Shown piece by piece: positions 44,317-54,142 of a stretch of 64,000 bases of DNA. A program made the translations under genes and the position numbers. The DNA lies in contig NZ_JANIOC010000014.1 in the NCBI RefSeq assembly GCF_024733565.1, positions 44,759-108,758 of the forward strand, written 5' to 3'. The DNA comes from Rossellomorea sp. SC111. Lineage in GTDB: Bacteria > Bacillota > Bacilli > Bacillales > Bacillaceae_B. The notes under the pieces were generated by a model. That model searched no databases and was not told where the DNA came from. It was given only the letters and a program-made list of their open reading frames with translations. Each line of letters opens with the position of its first letter. The stretch's first letter is position 1.

Positions 44317-45039
44317 ATGGCACAATCGATTAAAGGCAAAACCGCTTATATTACGGGTGCTGCCCGCGGAATCGGGAAGGCGACCGCATTAGAGCTTGCC
44401 CGTGAAGGCGTTCATGTCGGGTTGATTGCACGCACAGAAAGCACCCTGGCAAAAGTGGCAGAGGTAGCACGATCCCTTGGAGTGAAAGCCAGTGTGGCTG
44501 TAGCTGATATTTCCCATATGGAACAGGTGGATAGGGCCGTTTCAAAACTTGAACATGAACTCGGACCGGCTGACATCTTAATCAATAATGCCGGTATCGG
44601 AACGTACGGTTCGTTCCTTGAGATCGATCCGGAAGAATGGAAACGGACCTTTGAAGTCAATGTATTCGGAACCTACTATGTAACCCGTGCCGTCCTGCCC
44701 CAGCTCATCGAGAAGAACAGGGGGGACATCATCAATATCTCATCCAGCAGCGGCTTGAAAGGGACTGAAGGAAGCACGGCATACAGTGGATCAAAGTTTG
44801 CCGTCCAAGGGATGACAGAGGCACTGATGCAGGAAGTCCGAAAACATAACATCCGTGTCATGACCCTGAATCCCAGCCTGGTGGCAACAGACCTTACTTT
44901 TGGAGATAAGCTTGAAGAAGCTGACAAAGAAAAGTATATGCAGCCCGAGGATTTGGCAGAGCATATGGTTTCCCAGCTGAAATTACACCAGAGGATCTTC
45001 ATCAAACAATCCCTTCAGTGGGCGACGAATCCGTTTTAA
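44317..45039 (+). CDS. 3-ketoacyl-ACP-reductase-like short-chain dehydrogenase
   Basis: A 240-residue classical SDR. Cofactor loop TGAARGIGKAT, NNAGIGTYG near residue 90, and the catalytic Ser with YSGSKFAVQG form the active site. The C-terminus ATDLTFGDKLEEADK and MQPEDLAEHMVSQL resemble the FabG-like SDR group PRK07666, whose true substrate is unknown. It is a single gene with SD GAAAGGATGATGGAAG. Confidence 0.85.
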   Translation: MAQSIKGKTAYITGAARGIGKATALELAREGVHVGLIARTESTLAKVAEVARSLGVKASVAVADISHMEQVDRAVSKLEHELGPADILINNAGIGTYGSFLEIDPEEWKRTFEVNVFGTYYVTRAVLPQLIEKNRGDIINISSSSGLKGTEGSTAYSGSKFAVQGMTEALMQEVRKHNIRVMTLNPSLVATDLTFGDKLEEADKEKYMQPEDLAEHMVSQLKLHQRIFIKQSLQWATNPF

Positions 45040-45044
45040 ATGAA

Positions 45045-45078
45045 AGAAAGCCAGGGAGCATGTGCTCTCTGGCTTATT
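45045..45078. terminator. Bidirectional terminator between the SDR gene and menC
   Basis: AAGCCAGGGAGCA pairs with TGCTCTCTGGCTT (one GU), tiny loop. Confidence 0.85.
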
Positions 45079-45101
45079 ATCTGTGTTGATTGACTAGGAA
45101 A

Positions 45102-46223
45102 TTAAAGATGCGTTTCATCAAATGGAAAGGATTCCTTAAACTGTGTCACGGCACTCAAACGCTTTCTATTGAGTTCCACGCCTATCCCGCTTCCCTCCAA
45201 TCGTTCCACCACTCCATTCTTCACCACTATCGGTACTGTGATGATGTCCTCCTCCCAGTACTTTGAGGATGATGAAATGTCACCTGGAATGGAGAATCCT
45301 TCAAGGGTAGAAAGCGCCAGATTATGAGCCCTGGATACCCCGAATTCAATCATTCCCCCGCACCATACCTTGATCTCGTTTTCCCGGCACAAATGGTAGA
45401 TTTCCAACGCACTCGAATATCCACCTACTCTGCCAAGCTTGATGTTGACCACTCCACAGCTATTCAAATGAATGGCACTCCTCATGTCATGAGGCGTGAC
45501 GATGCTTTCATCAAGACAGATGGGAGTCGATATCTCCTTCTGTAATAGAGAATGTTCTACTAAATCATCGACGCCAAGGGGCTGCTCGATCATCTCTAAA
45601 TCGAACTCATCCAATGCTTGAAGCCGCGAAATATCTCCAAGACTATACACTGAATTCGCATCAGCCAACAGGGAAAGGTTTGGAAAATGGGATCTCAATT
45701 CCTTTACGACTTCCACATCGGCACCTGGGGATATCTTCAGCTTTATCCGTTGATATCCTTCTTTCACAAGCTCTTCAGCCTGGGCGACCATCCCTGGAAT
45801 CGAGCCTGCTCCGACCACGGCCCCGGCAAGAACTTCTTTACGAGTCCCGCCGATCAAATTCCATAATGGCATATCTTGCTGCCTTGCATAAAGATCCCAT
45901 AAGGCCATTTCAAGGGCAGCCTTCGCCATTGCATTTCCACGAACGTCTTCAAACCGCTTCCCGATTTCCTCAGGATGGTGAAATGGTTTACTGTTCAAAA
46001 GGGGGATCAAGACGTCCTTCAGCATATGATAGGATGTTTTGACCGTCTCTTCTGTATACCATGGTGTGGAAAAGGCGACTCCTTCTCCCAGTCCACACAA
46101 TCCCTCTCTGTCCTTGACCTCGACGATGATGCCTTCGCGGTCTTTAACTGTTTGAAGATGGGTCACAAAGGGACTTTTTAAAGGCATGGAAATAACGTGA
46201 AGGGTGATGGATTTAATCTTCAT
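45102..46223 (-). CDS. menC: o-Succinylbenzoate synthase
   Basis: A 373-residue enolase-superfamily enzyme. The catalytic KxK is in QRIKLKISPG (near residue 165), and metal ligands are in LADANSVYS, EQPLG, and CLDESIVTP. It dehydrates SHCHC to o-succinylbenzoate in menaquinone synthesis; relatives also have N-acylamino-acid racemase activity. The ATG at 46223 follows AAGGAATGGTTGCTG and overlaps the menE stop by 11 bases. It is the last gene of the men cluster. Confidence 0.93.
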   Translation of the reverse strand: MKIKSITLHVISMPLKSPFVTHLQTVKDREGIIVEVKDREGLCGLGEGVAFSTPWYTEETVKTSYHMLKDVLIPLLNSKPFHHPEEIGKRFEDVRGNAMAKAALEMALWDLYARQQDMPLWNLIGGTRKEVLAGAVVGAGSIPGMVAQAEELVKEGYQRIKLKISPGADVEVVKELRSHFPNLSLLADANSVYSLGDISRLQALDEFDLEMIEQPLGVDDLVEHSLLQKEISTPICLDESIVTPHDMRSAIHLNSCGVVNIKLGRVGGYSSALEIYHLCRENEIKVWCGGMIEFGVSRAHNLALSTLEGFSIPGDISSSSKYWEEDIITVPIVVKNGVVERLEGSGIGVELNRKRLSAVTQFKESFPFDETHL

Positions 46224-47694
46224 CAGCAACCATTCCTTTTTCCCACTGCTCTCTTAAAACTCTCCTCAGCAGTTTGTTTGACGCATTTCGTGGAAGTTCA
46301 TCCACAAACACGATTTTTTTCGGACGTTTATAAGACGCCAGGTTCTTTTTGCAGTGTGCGATGATCTCCTCTTTTGTCAGATGATCTTTCTTTACAATGA
46401 AGGCACACGGAATCTGCCCCCATTCGTCACTTGTGATGCCTGTCACTCCTGCATCCTCCACCCCGTCACAGCTGAGGAGGACACTCTCGAGTTCAGCCGG
46501 ATACACATTTTCTCCCCCGGAGATGATCAGGTCCGAGCGCCGGTCCAGTACAAATAAGAACCCGTCTTCATCCACATATCCGATGTCTCCTGTATGAAAC
46601 CAGCCGGATTCAAAGCTTCTGGCGTTTGCTTCCTCTCTCCGGTAATATCCATTGGTCACATTTGGACCTTTCACAAGGATTTCCCCTTCCTGGTTCGCAC
46701 CTTCTTCACGCTTGATCATTAATTCAGAAGGAAAGAGTGGCTTTCCGGCCGAGCCTAACTTCGACATACTGTATTCAGGTGACAACGTCACAATCTGTGA
46801 GGCCGTTTCTGTCATACCATAGGTTTGGAAGACCGGTACTCCTTTTTCTTTACACTTCTGCAGTAATGGAAGTGGGGCAGGACCGCCGCCCAACAGCATG
46901 CAGCGGAAACTTGGATGATAGGTTTCATCCCCCAATCCTTTCATCAAACGGGAGAGCATATTGCTGACAACCGACATGATGGTGACCTTCCCTGACGTCA
47001 ATTCACAGTTGATCCCTTCCACGTCGAAAGTTTCAAACAGACGCACGTTCATTCCGTAAATAACACTTCTCATCAGGATTGAGTAACCACTGATATGAAA
47101 AAGGGGAACGGAACAAAGCCATGTATCATTTTCATTTATACCAAGATTCAGGGCAGACCCAATGGCGCTCCACCAATGGTTTCCGTAGGATTGAAGGACT
47201 CCCTTTGGCGCTCCCGTCGTACCGGAAGTGTACATGACCGAGCATGCTTGATCTAACTGAAAATGATCCTTCCCATCAAATATTGTCGGGGCAGTGTCGA
47301 ATAATTGTGAGAAAGAGACTCCAACCACGTCATCCCCTAAAAAATCAAGCTTCCCTGCAAATTCATCATCATATATGACCGTCGACAATCCCATATCTTG
47401 AATCTGGAAAGTAAGTTCATTTTCACTTAACTTATTGTTTAACAGTACAGTCGTGAAACCTAGCTGTTGAATGGCATGAACAAGAAAGACAGACTCCACT
47501 TTGTTTTTAATCATGATTCCCAAAAAAGGATGAGACGAATGTTTTACAATGGTATGTAGTTGTTCCCCGATAGAAATGACTTTTTCCCAAAGCTCACCAA
47601 ATGTAAACTCTACATCACCATTGCTTAAAGCCATTCGGTCAGGGGTTAAAAATGCTCGTTGTTTCAGCCAGTTAGGCAATTCCTGTGTTGTCAT
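46213..47694 (-). CDS. menE: o-Succinylbenzoate-CoA ligase
   Basis: A 493-residue ANL-superfamily adenylating enzyme. It shows the P-loop-like MYTSGTTGAPKGVLQS, FQTYGMTETAS, the hinge region GWFHTGDIGYVDEDG, and the late lysine of LPRNASNKLLRR. It activates o-succinylbenzoate with ATP and CoA. The ATG at 47694 has GGAG nine bases upstream; an ATG at 47709 abuts AAAGGA. A terminator separates it from menB. Confidence 0.93.
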   Translation of the reverse strand: MTTQELPNWLKQRAFLTPDRMALSNGDVEFTFGELWEKVISIGEQLHTIVKHSSHPFLGIMIKNKVESVFLVHAIQQLGFTTVLLNNKLSENELTFQIQDMGLSTVIYDDEFAGKLDFLGDDVVGVSFSQLFDTAPTIFDGKDHFQLDQACSVMYTSGTTGAPKGVLQSYGNHWWSAIGSALNLGINENDTWLCSVPLFHISGYSILMRSVIYGMNVRLFETFDVEGINCELTSGKVTIMSVVSNMLSRLMKGLGDETYHPSFRCMLLGGGPAPLPLLQKCKEKGVPVFQTYGMTETASQIVTLSPEYSMSKLGSAGKPLFPSELMIKREEGANQEGEILVKGPNVTNGYYRREEANARSFESGWFHTGDIGYVDEDGFLFVLDRRSDLIISGGENVYPAELESVLLSCDGVEDAGVTGITSDEWGQIPCAFIVKKDHLTKEEIIAHCKKNLASYKRPKKIVFVDELPRNASNKLLRRVLREQWEKGMVADED

Positions 47695-47734
47695 CCTGTC
47701 ATTCTCCATTCCTTTCGTATTGGTTAGATTATTT

Positions 47735-47773
47735 TAAAAAAGCCCGATGAATCCATATCAGATTCATCAGGCT
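47735..47773 (-). terminator. Intra-cluster terminator between menB and menE
   Basis: AGCCTGATGAATC pairs with GATTCATCGGGCT on the reverse strand and is followed by TTTTTT. It lies between menB and menE, inside the men cluster, so menE-menC should receive only read-through or have a separate start. Confidence 0.85.
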
Positions 47774-47782
47774 GCCCTCAAA

Positions 47783-48601
47783 TCAAGGGAAACGAGGGAA
47801 TTGTCCGAAGTCCGGCTTACGCTTTTCTTTGAATGCGTCGCGTCCTTCTTTCGCTTCTTCCGTTGTGTAGTAGAGAAGGGTTGCGTCACCTGCAAGCTGT
47901 TGCAGACCTGCCAGCCCATCTGTATCTGCGTTGAATGAAGCTTTCAGGAAACGAAGGGCAGTCGGACTTTTCTCAAGCATCTCTGAAGCCCATTGAACCG
48001 TTTCCGCTTCCAGCTGCTCATATGGCACCACTGTATTCACAAGACCCATTTCAAGCGCTTCCTGGGCATTGTACTGACGGCATAGGTACCAGATTTCTTT
48101 CGCTTTCTTGTGACCGATGATGCGTGCAAGATATCCTGCACCGTATCCAGCATCAAAGCTCCCCACTTTAGGACCTGTTTGTCCGAAGATTGCATTGTCT
48201 GCTGCAATCGTAATATCACATACGACATGAAGGACGTGTCCGCCACCAATTGCATAACCGGCTACCATTGCAATGACCGGCTTAGGAATCACGCGGATCA
48301 GACGTTGTAAGTCCAATACGTTCAAGCGAGGAATTTCATCTTCCCCTACATATCCGCCATGACCGCGTACACGTTGGTCTCCGCCTGAACAGAATGCTTT
48401 CTCACCTGCGCCTGTTAAAACGATGACACCAACCTTGGAATCGTCGCGTGCATAAGCAAATGCGTCGATTAGTTCCATGACGGTTTTAGGACGGAATGCG
48501 TTACGAACTTCTGGTCGATTGATCGTAATCTTAGCGATTCCATTATATGTTTCGTATAAAATATCTTCGTAATTTCTTTCTGAAACCCATTCAAAAGCCA
48601 T
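47783..48601 (-). CDS. menB: 1,4-Dihydroxy-2-naphthoyl-CoA synthase
   Basis: A 272-residue crotonase-fold enzyme. It shows [15 protein letters not shown], the oxyanion-hole [17 protein letters not shown], and [15 protein letters not shown], all MenB signatures. It cyclises succinylbenzoyl-CoA to DHNA-CoA. The length matches B. subtilis MenB. SD AAAGGAGGAACAAACC. Confidence 0.97.
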   Translation of the reverse strand: MAFEWVSERNYEDILYETYNGIAKITINRPEVRNAFRPKTVMELIDAFAYARDDSKVGVIVLTGAGEKAFCSGGDQRVRGHGGYVGEDEIPRLNVLDLQRLIRVIPKPVIAMVAGYAIGGGHVLHVVCDITIAADNAIFGQTGPKVGSFDAGYGAGYLARIIGHKKAKEIWYLCRQYNAQEALEMGLVNTVVPYEQLEAETVQWASEMLEKSPTALRFLKASFNADTDGLAGLQQLAGDATLLYYTTEEAKEGRDAFKEKRKPDFGQFPRFP

Positions 48602-48616
48602 TGGTTTGTTCCTCCT

Positions 48617-49426
48617 TTATGTAATTAACAGTAGTTCCTCTATTATTGTACCAAACTTTCGCGATTCTTCCACATGAATTGCATGACCGGTGTTGGAAAA
48701 TGTCAAGATTTGAAAGTCCGGGTTGAGCTTTTTCATCTCTTCTGCAATATGAACGAACTTATGATCCAGCTCTCCCACGAGTAACCGGACTGGGAATGTT
48801 AGTTCATCAAGCCTGTCCCATAAAGAATTCTGTGCCCCGGTCCCCATCCCTTTCAAGCTGTTGGATAGGCCTGTGGCCGATTGGCTCATGCGCTGTTGCC
48901 TGATTTCGGAACGCACTTTATCCGGGAGCCTTTTCTGAGACGCGAACAAGGGAATCTCCTGCCAGAAGTCGACAAATTCTTCGATGCCTTCCCTCTCTAT
49001 TCTGTCCGCCAGTGCATGATCGTTCTTCCGTCGCTCTTTTCTTTCTTCACTCGTCCTCAATCCGGGAGAGGCGCTTTCCAATATCAATGCCTTCACTTTT
49101 TCAGGATACGTCAAGCTGAAGTGAAGGGCCATACGTCCACCCATTGAATACCCGACCAACACTGTGTTGTCGATGTCGAGTTCATCCAGGAGGCTGGATA
49201 TATCTGCTGCAACCCGGTCCATGGTGTATCTTGTGACGTCTTTCGGGGATTCCGTACGGCCATGACCAATCAAATCAATGCTGACACATCGATTTGTAGC
49301 AGACAACTGATCGGTGACCCCGGACCACGTTGTGGTGTCGCCTGTGAAGCCGTGAAGGAAAACCAAAGGCTCTCCCTCCCCTTTCACTTCTACAAAATAA
49401 CGGATATCATCTACTTGAAGAATCAC
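48617..49426 (-). CDS. menH: SHCHC synthase MenH (alpha/beta hydrolase fold)
   Basis: A 269-residue alpha/beta-hydrolase-fold lyase. Nucleophile elbow VGYSMGGRMAL, acid in LVGELDHKF, and histidine in NTGHAIHVE. It eliminates pyruvate from SEPHCHC to give SHCHC. In B. subtilis this is YtxM. I prefer the GTG at 49426 (SD AAAGGGTGA); a GTG at 49435 would add three residues but lacks SD spacing. It overlaps the end of menD. Confidence 0.9.
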   Translation of the reverse strand: MILQVDDIRYFVEVKGEGEPLVFLHGFTGDTTTWSGVTDQLSATNRCVSIDLIGHGRTESPKDVTRYTMDRVAADISSLLDELDIDNTVLVGYSMGGRMALHFSLTYPEKVKALILESASPGLRTSEERKERRKNDHALADRIEREGIEEFVDFWQEIPLFASQKRLPDKVRSEIRQQRMSQSATGLSNSLKGMGTGAQNSLWDRLDELTFPVRLLVGELDHKFVHIAEEMKKLNPDFQILTFSNTGHAIHVEESRKFGTIIEELLLIT

Positions 49427-51161
49427 GATCTTCACCCTTTAGGTTCTGCGTCATTTCCCGGGAAACAAAATTCCACAATTTACGATGATTTGCTACATTT
49501 TCTTCCCGATTGGTCACTATCTCAATGATCTTTATTCCTTTGCTTTGCTCTGCTTCCTGGAGAGCCGGAATGAATTCTTCCTGGGTTCCAACATGGAAAT
49601 AATGAGCACCGTATAGTTTGGCTGCATGAGCAAATTCCAAGTCCATCGGGGTTCCGAACAGGTCTTCGAAATGGGTCTGGTCACCTGCTTGGGGCAGATA
49701 GGAAAAGATCCCGCCCCCATTATTGTTCATCACCACAATCGTCATATCCAATTGATATTTCCTCGCTGTCAATAACCCATTGAGATCATGGAAAAAGGCG
49801 AGATCCCCGATCAGGAGATACATTGGATGGGATACCGTACTCATCCCGAGAGCCGTGGATACAACTCCGTCAATCCCGTTAGCTCCGCGGTTGGCAAAAA
49901 TCCGCTGGGACCGGTCATTGGTGAAAAAGTATGTATCCAAATCACGGATCGGCATGCTGTTACTGGAAAACAGGGTGGCTCCTTCCGGCAAATGCTGTAT
50001 CAACTGATGGACCGCCATTCCCTCATCCCAGGATTGGTGACCCTTGACGAGTAAATCCTTCGTTTCCTTATTGACCCGCTTCCACTCAATCAGCCAGTCC
50101 ATATTTCTTTGCCCACTTTGCTCCATAAAGCTTTGACAGAACAGGTTTTCCCCGCAGTGAATAAAGTCAGTACCGCGTGCCGTCGGGTCCTGCCACTCTT
50201 CCCCTTTACTCACAACCCACGCCGGAATATCCGGGAGGCCTTTCAGAAACAGCATAAGTGCTTTTGATACCGGCATGGCACCGAAACGGATAATGAGATC
50301 TGGTTGAAGTGATTCTTTGAGTTCATCAATTCTTAAGAACGTGTCGTAGCAGTCAATGATAGTATCTTTTGAATGTTTCCCACTCCGGACGAAGGACAGT
50401 GGATCTGCAACGATCGGCAGCGCATATTCTTCGGCAAATCGTACGATGGACGGAACAGCCTCTTCACTTAGGCCGGGGCCGCATACGATGAGGGCGCGCT
50501 CTGATTTTAGTAATGTTTCCTGAAGTTCATACTTGATGTCGGGAGATAACTGCCTATCTCCTTGAAGGACTCTTTTTCCCGTTTTCCCGATTGTAAATTC
50601 AACCTTTTGCAAATCCGGGATCAACGGTTCCCTAAATGGAAAGTTATAATGAACCGGCCCTTCCGGATTTCCTGTTGAAAGAGCTACGCCCCTGACAGCA
50701 GATGAACGAGCATATTGCAGCATGGACGGGATGCTTTCAGGCAAGGCCATGTCGATGGACCATTTCACGTGTTTTCCGTAAAGATCGATTTGATCAATGG
50801 CTTGAGGTGCCCCCACTTCCCTCAGTTCATGTGGTCGATCAGCAGTCAGCACAATGAGGGGCACCCTTGCATAGCGGGCTTCAATGACAGAAGGATAGTA
50901 ATTGGCTCCAGCCGTTCCGGAACTGCAAAGGATGGCGACGGGCTTTTTCTTTGCCTTGGCGATACCCAATGCAAAAAAGGCCGCAGAGCGTTCATCCACA
51001 TTGATATACGTCTTCACTCCGGGATGGTGGGCGAATAGCAACGCTAAAGGAGTAGAACGAGAGCCGGGACTGATGACGACTTCGTCTACTCCATTTCCTA
51101 CCAATTCTTCAATGAAGGCAGCTAAATAATCTGTAAGTTTCTTCTGATGTTCATCATTCAT
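49407..51161 (-). CDS. menD: SEPHCHC synthase MenD (thiamine diphosphate dependent)
   Basis: A 584-residue ThDP enzyme. Residues ~27-60 (VISPGSRSTPLALLFAHH) start the PYR domain, whose catalytic glutamate is in NVDERSAAFFALG. The PP domain has the ThDP motif GDLAFFHDLNGL...NNNGGGIFS. It joins isochorismate and 2-oxoglutarate. The ATG overlaps the menF stop by eight bases. Its cofactor ThDP comes from the thiamine pathway, to which thiC belongs. Confidence 0.95.
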   Translation of the reverse strand: MNDEHQKKLTDYLAAFIEELVGNGVDEVVISPGSRSTPLALLFAHHPGVKTYINVDERSAAFFALGIAKAKKKPVAILCSSGTAGANYYPSVIEARYARVPLIVLTADRPHELREVGAPQAIDQIDLYGKHVKWSIDMALPESIPSMLQYARSSAVRGVALSTGNPEGPVHYNFPFREPLIPDLQKVEFTIGKTGKRVLQGDRQLSPDIKYELQETLLKSERALIVCGPGLSEEAVPSIVRFAEEYALPIVADPLSFVRSGKHSKDTIIDCYDTFLRIDELKESLQPDLIIRFGAMPVSKALMLFLKGLPDIPAWVVSKGEEWQDPTARGTDFIHCGENLFCQSFMEQSGQRNMDWLIEWKRVNKETKDLLVKGHQSWDEGMAVHQLIQHLPEGATLFSSNSMPIRDLDTYFFTNDRSQRIFANRGANGIDGVVSTALGMSTVSHPMYLLIGDLAFFHDLNGLLTARKYQLDMTIVVMNNNGGGIFSYLPQAGDQTHFEDLFGTPMDLEFAHAAKLYGAHYFHVGTQEEFIPALQEAEQSKGIKIIEIVTNREENVANHRKLWNFVSREMTQNLKGEDRDSSSR

Positions 51162-52560
51162 GTACGCTTCCCCCTAATGCCCGGAGCATCGGCCGAAATT
51201 TCATCTGTGTTTCCTTAAACTCACTTTCAGGTTCTGAATCTGCTACGATTCCGCAACCTGCATACAAGTAGGCCTTGTCTCCCTGGAGGAGGCCCGAGCG
51301 AAGGGCGACGGCATATTCACCATTTCCATAGGCATCGATCCAACCGATAGGAGCGGCATAAAGTCCACGGTCCATGTCTTCCTCCTGCCTGATCACGTGC
51401 ATCGCTTTGTCCCTAGGGACGCCACCCAGTGCAGGAGTGGGATGCAATTTTCCAACAAGGTTCAAAAGCGAAGTATGCTCAGATGCCTGTCCGATGACCG
51501 GTGTATAGAGATGCTGGATATCCTTGAGCTTCATAAGCTGTGGTGTAGAAGGGATCGAAAGTGTGTCACAAAATGGGTTGAGGGCATGTTGGATGCTGTC
51601 CACAACAAGATGATGTTCATACCGGTTCTTTTCATCCTCGAGCAGTTCTTCCCCAAGTTTCTCATCGCTTTCCAAGGTATCCCCCCTGGCAATCGAACCC
51701 GCAAGGCAGGTGGAAAGGATTTCTTCCCCTGTTTTCTTTACGAGTCGTTCCGGAGTTGCGCCGATGAAACAGCTTCCTTCCCATTCAAAGCTGAAGACGA
51801 AGCTGTCAGGCTGCTGTTTCCACAGATTGTCCAATACGAAATCAGAGGACACCTGTTGATCGAATGACACTTCACATTTTCTCGCAAGGACTACTTTATC
51901 CATCTCACCCTTTTGCAGGCGATTCACCACACTCTGGACGGATTCCTTCCATTCATCAGGTTTTACATCACGGTTCCCGATCCATTCAGGGCGTTCAGGT
52001 ATGATGGTCTTTCTGGCGTTTGCAAGAAGCTCTTCTTTCAAACCGATACGTTCATGGAATAAGCTGTCATCCTCATCCGGATGACAGATGACATTCATCG
52101 TCAAATAATTCGTTTTTTCAGGCTTTGTTAACATGAACATCGGGAGTTGGAATGTACCTGCAGAGAATTCACTCCACTCTTCACTGTTATCGTTCATCGG
52201 GTCGAAACGAAACCCACCATATAATAGTGGACCGGTTCCTGCCCATTTTTCCCCTGTCACAATAACAGCTTCTTCAATAAAGCGCTTCCACTCGTTCTCA
52301 ACCGTAAAAAAGCGCTCTGCTTTTTCATCTGTAGACAGAATATGAGCCGCTCCGATCCCTACCAGCGTGATGGTATGATCACGGTCCTTCCATAGAAAGC
52401 GCTCTCCATGAAAAGAGTTTCCTCCATAATAAAAAGAAAGAGGATCCACTGCATCCACTTCCTCCACTATGCTGAGAAGGACGGGGCGATGTATTTGTTT
52501 AGCCTTCATTCTGGCTGTATCATATGCTTTTTCAATATTGGTCTTATGGATGGTAACCAA
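51154..52560 (-). CDS. menF: Isochorismate synthase MenF
   Basis: A 468-residue chorismate-binding enzyme. Key segments are KVVLARKCEV, FVFSFEWEGSCFIGATPERL, STCLAGSIARG, and KLHPTPALGGVPRDKA. It isomerises chorismate to isochorismate, the first menaquinone step. The TTG at 52560 lies seven bases after GGGGG; the in-frame extension upstream has no SD. It is the first gene of the menF-D-H-B-E-C cluster, divergent from menA. Confidence 0.92.
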   Translation of the reverse strand: MVTIHKTNIEKAYDTARMKAKQIHRPVLLSIVEEVDAVDPLSFYYGGNSFHGERFLWKDRDHTITLVGIGAAHILSTDEKAERFFTVENEWKRFIEEAVIVTGEKWAGTGPLLYGGFRFDPMNDNSEEWSEFSAGTFQLPMFMLTKPEKTNYLTMNVICHPDEDDSLFHERIGLKEELLANARKTIIPERPEWIGNRDVKPDEWKESVQSVVNRLQKGEMDKVVLARKCEVSFDQQVSSDFVLDNLWKQQPDSFVFSFEWEGSCFIGATPERLVKKTGEEILSTCLAGSIARGDTLESDEKLGEELLEDEKNRYEHHLVVDSIQHALNPFCDTLSIPSTPQLMKLKDIQHLYTPVIGQASEHTSLLNLVGKLHPTPALGGVPRDKAMHVIRQEEDMDRGLYAAPIGWIDAYGNGEYAVALRSGLLQGDKAYLYAGCGIVADSEPESEFKETQMKFRPMLRALGGSVHE

Positions 52561-52862
52561 TTGAATTCCCCCAAACAAAATCACGTACAATAGTCAAACT
52601 TACTATAAGATACACCTGTACTTATGGTGTGTCAACGGAGTTCAAGACATGTTTACACTATTTATTCTTATTATATATATAATAAACCCTTTTTCTTCTT
52701 TTGAGAAACCAAAAGCTTTGTAAAAGTCCTCAATTACTGGAAAATAGAACCTTCACGAATTTGTAGAAAATGATTGACAGTCCCCTTCCCTTTACCTACA
52801 CTTTAATCTGTAAAGGAATTGTAATGTTTTCTGAAAATTCCTTATTGCGTAAGGGAGAGAGA

Positions 52863-53789
52863 ATGATGGAACAAGAAGCATCCAACGTGTTGGAATCAGA
52901 TAAAGGGTGGAAGATTTGGTGGCAATTGACTCGCCCCCACACTCTTACAGCGGCATTTGTACCTGTACTATTAGGGACGGTACTAGCGCTGCAATTTACG
53001 AAAGTGGACTTTTGGCTGTTTGCAGCCATGCTGGTTGCCTGCCTGTTGATCCAGGCGGCTACAAATATGTTCAACGAATATTATGATTATAAAAGGGGCC
53101 TTGATACAGAACACTCGGTCGGGATCGGCGGAGCGATCGTCCGTAATGGTGTCAAACCATCAACGGTCATCAACCTTGCCTTTTCACTATACGGAATGGC
53201 CCTTCTGTTAGGGATTTATATCTGTCTTAACAGTACTTGGTGGCTGGCTCTCATAGGAATAGTGTGCATGGCAGCGGGGTACTTTTATACTGGGGGACCA
53301 ATGCCAATTGCTTACACACCATTCGGCGAAATCGTAGCCGGATTTTTCATGGGATTTGTGATCATCCTCATCTCATTTTATATCCAGACAGACTACATCA
53401 ATGGGGACTGCGTCCTCATCTCGATTCCGGTTTCCATATTGGTAGGTTCCATATTATTGGCCAACAATATCCGTGACCTCGATGGAGACAAAGAAAACGG
53501 CCGCAAGACCATCGCGATCCTGTTAGGAAAAAAAGGGGCCATCATCCTCTTAGGCAGTATGTTTGTCGTTTCCTACGCCTGGATCATCGGATTGGTCGTA
53601 ACGGGGATCTCATCACCATGGCTGTTCGTAGCCTTTTTAAGCATCCCTAAAGCAATCAAAGCAACAACCGGATTCATCGGCAAAACACAACCCATCGAAA
53701 TGATGCCCGCGATGAAAGCAACAGCTCAAACTAACACCATCTTTGGTTTCCTGTTAACCATTGGATTATTACTTGCTTATATATTGTAA
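52863..53789 (+). CDS. menA: 1,4-Dihydroxy-2-naphthoate polyprenyltransferase
   Basis: A 308-residue UbiA-family membrane protein with eight to nine helices. The first aspartate-rich motif is NMFNEYYDYKRGLD (near residue 67) and the second is NNIRDLDGDKENGRKT (near residue 205). It attaches the prenyl chain to DHNA. The ATG at 52863 follows AGGGAGAGAGA; a longer upstream frame lacks an SD. It is divergent from the rest of the men genes. Confidence 0.93.
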   Translation: MMEQEASNVLESDKGWKIWWQLTRPHTLTAAFVPVLLGTVLALQFTKVDFWLFAAMLVACLLIQAATNMFNEYYDYKRGLDTEHSVGIGGAIVRNGVKPSTVINLAFSLYGMALLLGIYICLNSTWWLALIGIVCMAAGYFYTGGPMPIAYTPFGEIVAGFFMGFVIILISFYIQTDYINGDCVLISIPVSILVGSILLANNIRDLDGDKENGRKTIAILLGKKGAIILLGSMFVVSYAWIIGLVVTGISSPWLFVAFLSIPKAIKATTGFIGKTQPIEMMPAMKATAQTNTIFGFLLTIGLLLAYIL

Positions 53790-53815
53790 AAAGATCTAGG
53801 TTCCCTTGTTAAACC

Positions 53816-53947
53816 GCTGTTGATTTCCGTGCAAGACTTCGCTTTCCTCGGGCGTTCGGCTAGCCTCCTCGTCGCGGTCGCTCCTGCTGGGTCTCACCTA
53901 CTCCGCTTTTCCCGTAGGAGTCTTCGTCTTGCACTCCAATCAACAGC
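53816..53947. repeat. Palindromic repeat element, short form (copy A)
   Basis: A GC-rich block bounded by perfect 10-bp inverted termini GCTGTTGATT/AATCAACAGC, lying in the 715-base gap between menA and yteA. It contains CGCTTTCCTCGGGCGTTCGG, AGCCTCCTCG and CTCCGCTTTTCCCGTAGGAG, which recur in reverse orientation in copy B (54143). It is much more GC-rich than its surroundings. The pattern is familiar from dispersed intergenic elements of Bacillaceae, but I cannot give a firm name. Confidence 0.7.
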
Positions 53948-53990
53948 TAGAACCGTTTAAATACCTTTTATATGCTTTTACAAAAACAAT

Positions 53991-54047
53991 AAATCCGAAC
54001 GATCATTCGATTTTCAAATTAAGAATATCGAATGATCGTTCGGATTT
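53991..54047. repeat. Perfect 21-bp inverted repeat
   Basis: AAATCCGAACGATCATTCGAT and its exact reverse complement are separated by 15 bases. Each arm contains a near-palindrome CGAACGATCATTCG. On the plus strand TTTTGTTTTG follows, so a terminator function is possible, although it is 200 bases past menA. Confidence 0.75.
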
Positions 54048-54142
54048 TGTTTTGACTAAACCAGCTCCTTTTGGCACTCATCCATTATAATTGTTAAGAA
54101 TCTTTTTCTGATGCTTATCCTTTTAAAAATTATAAAACCAAT

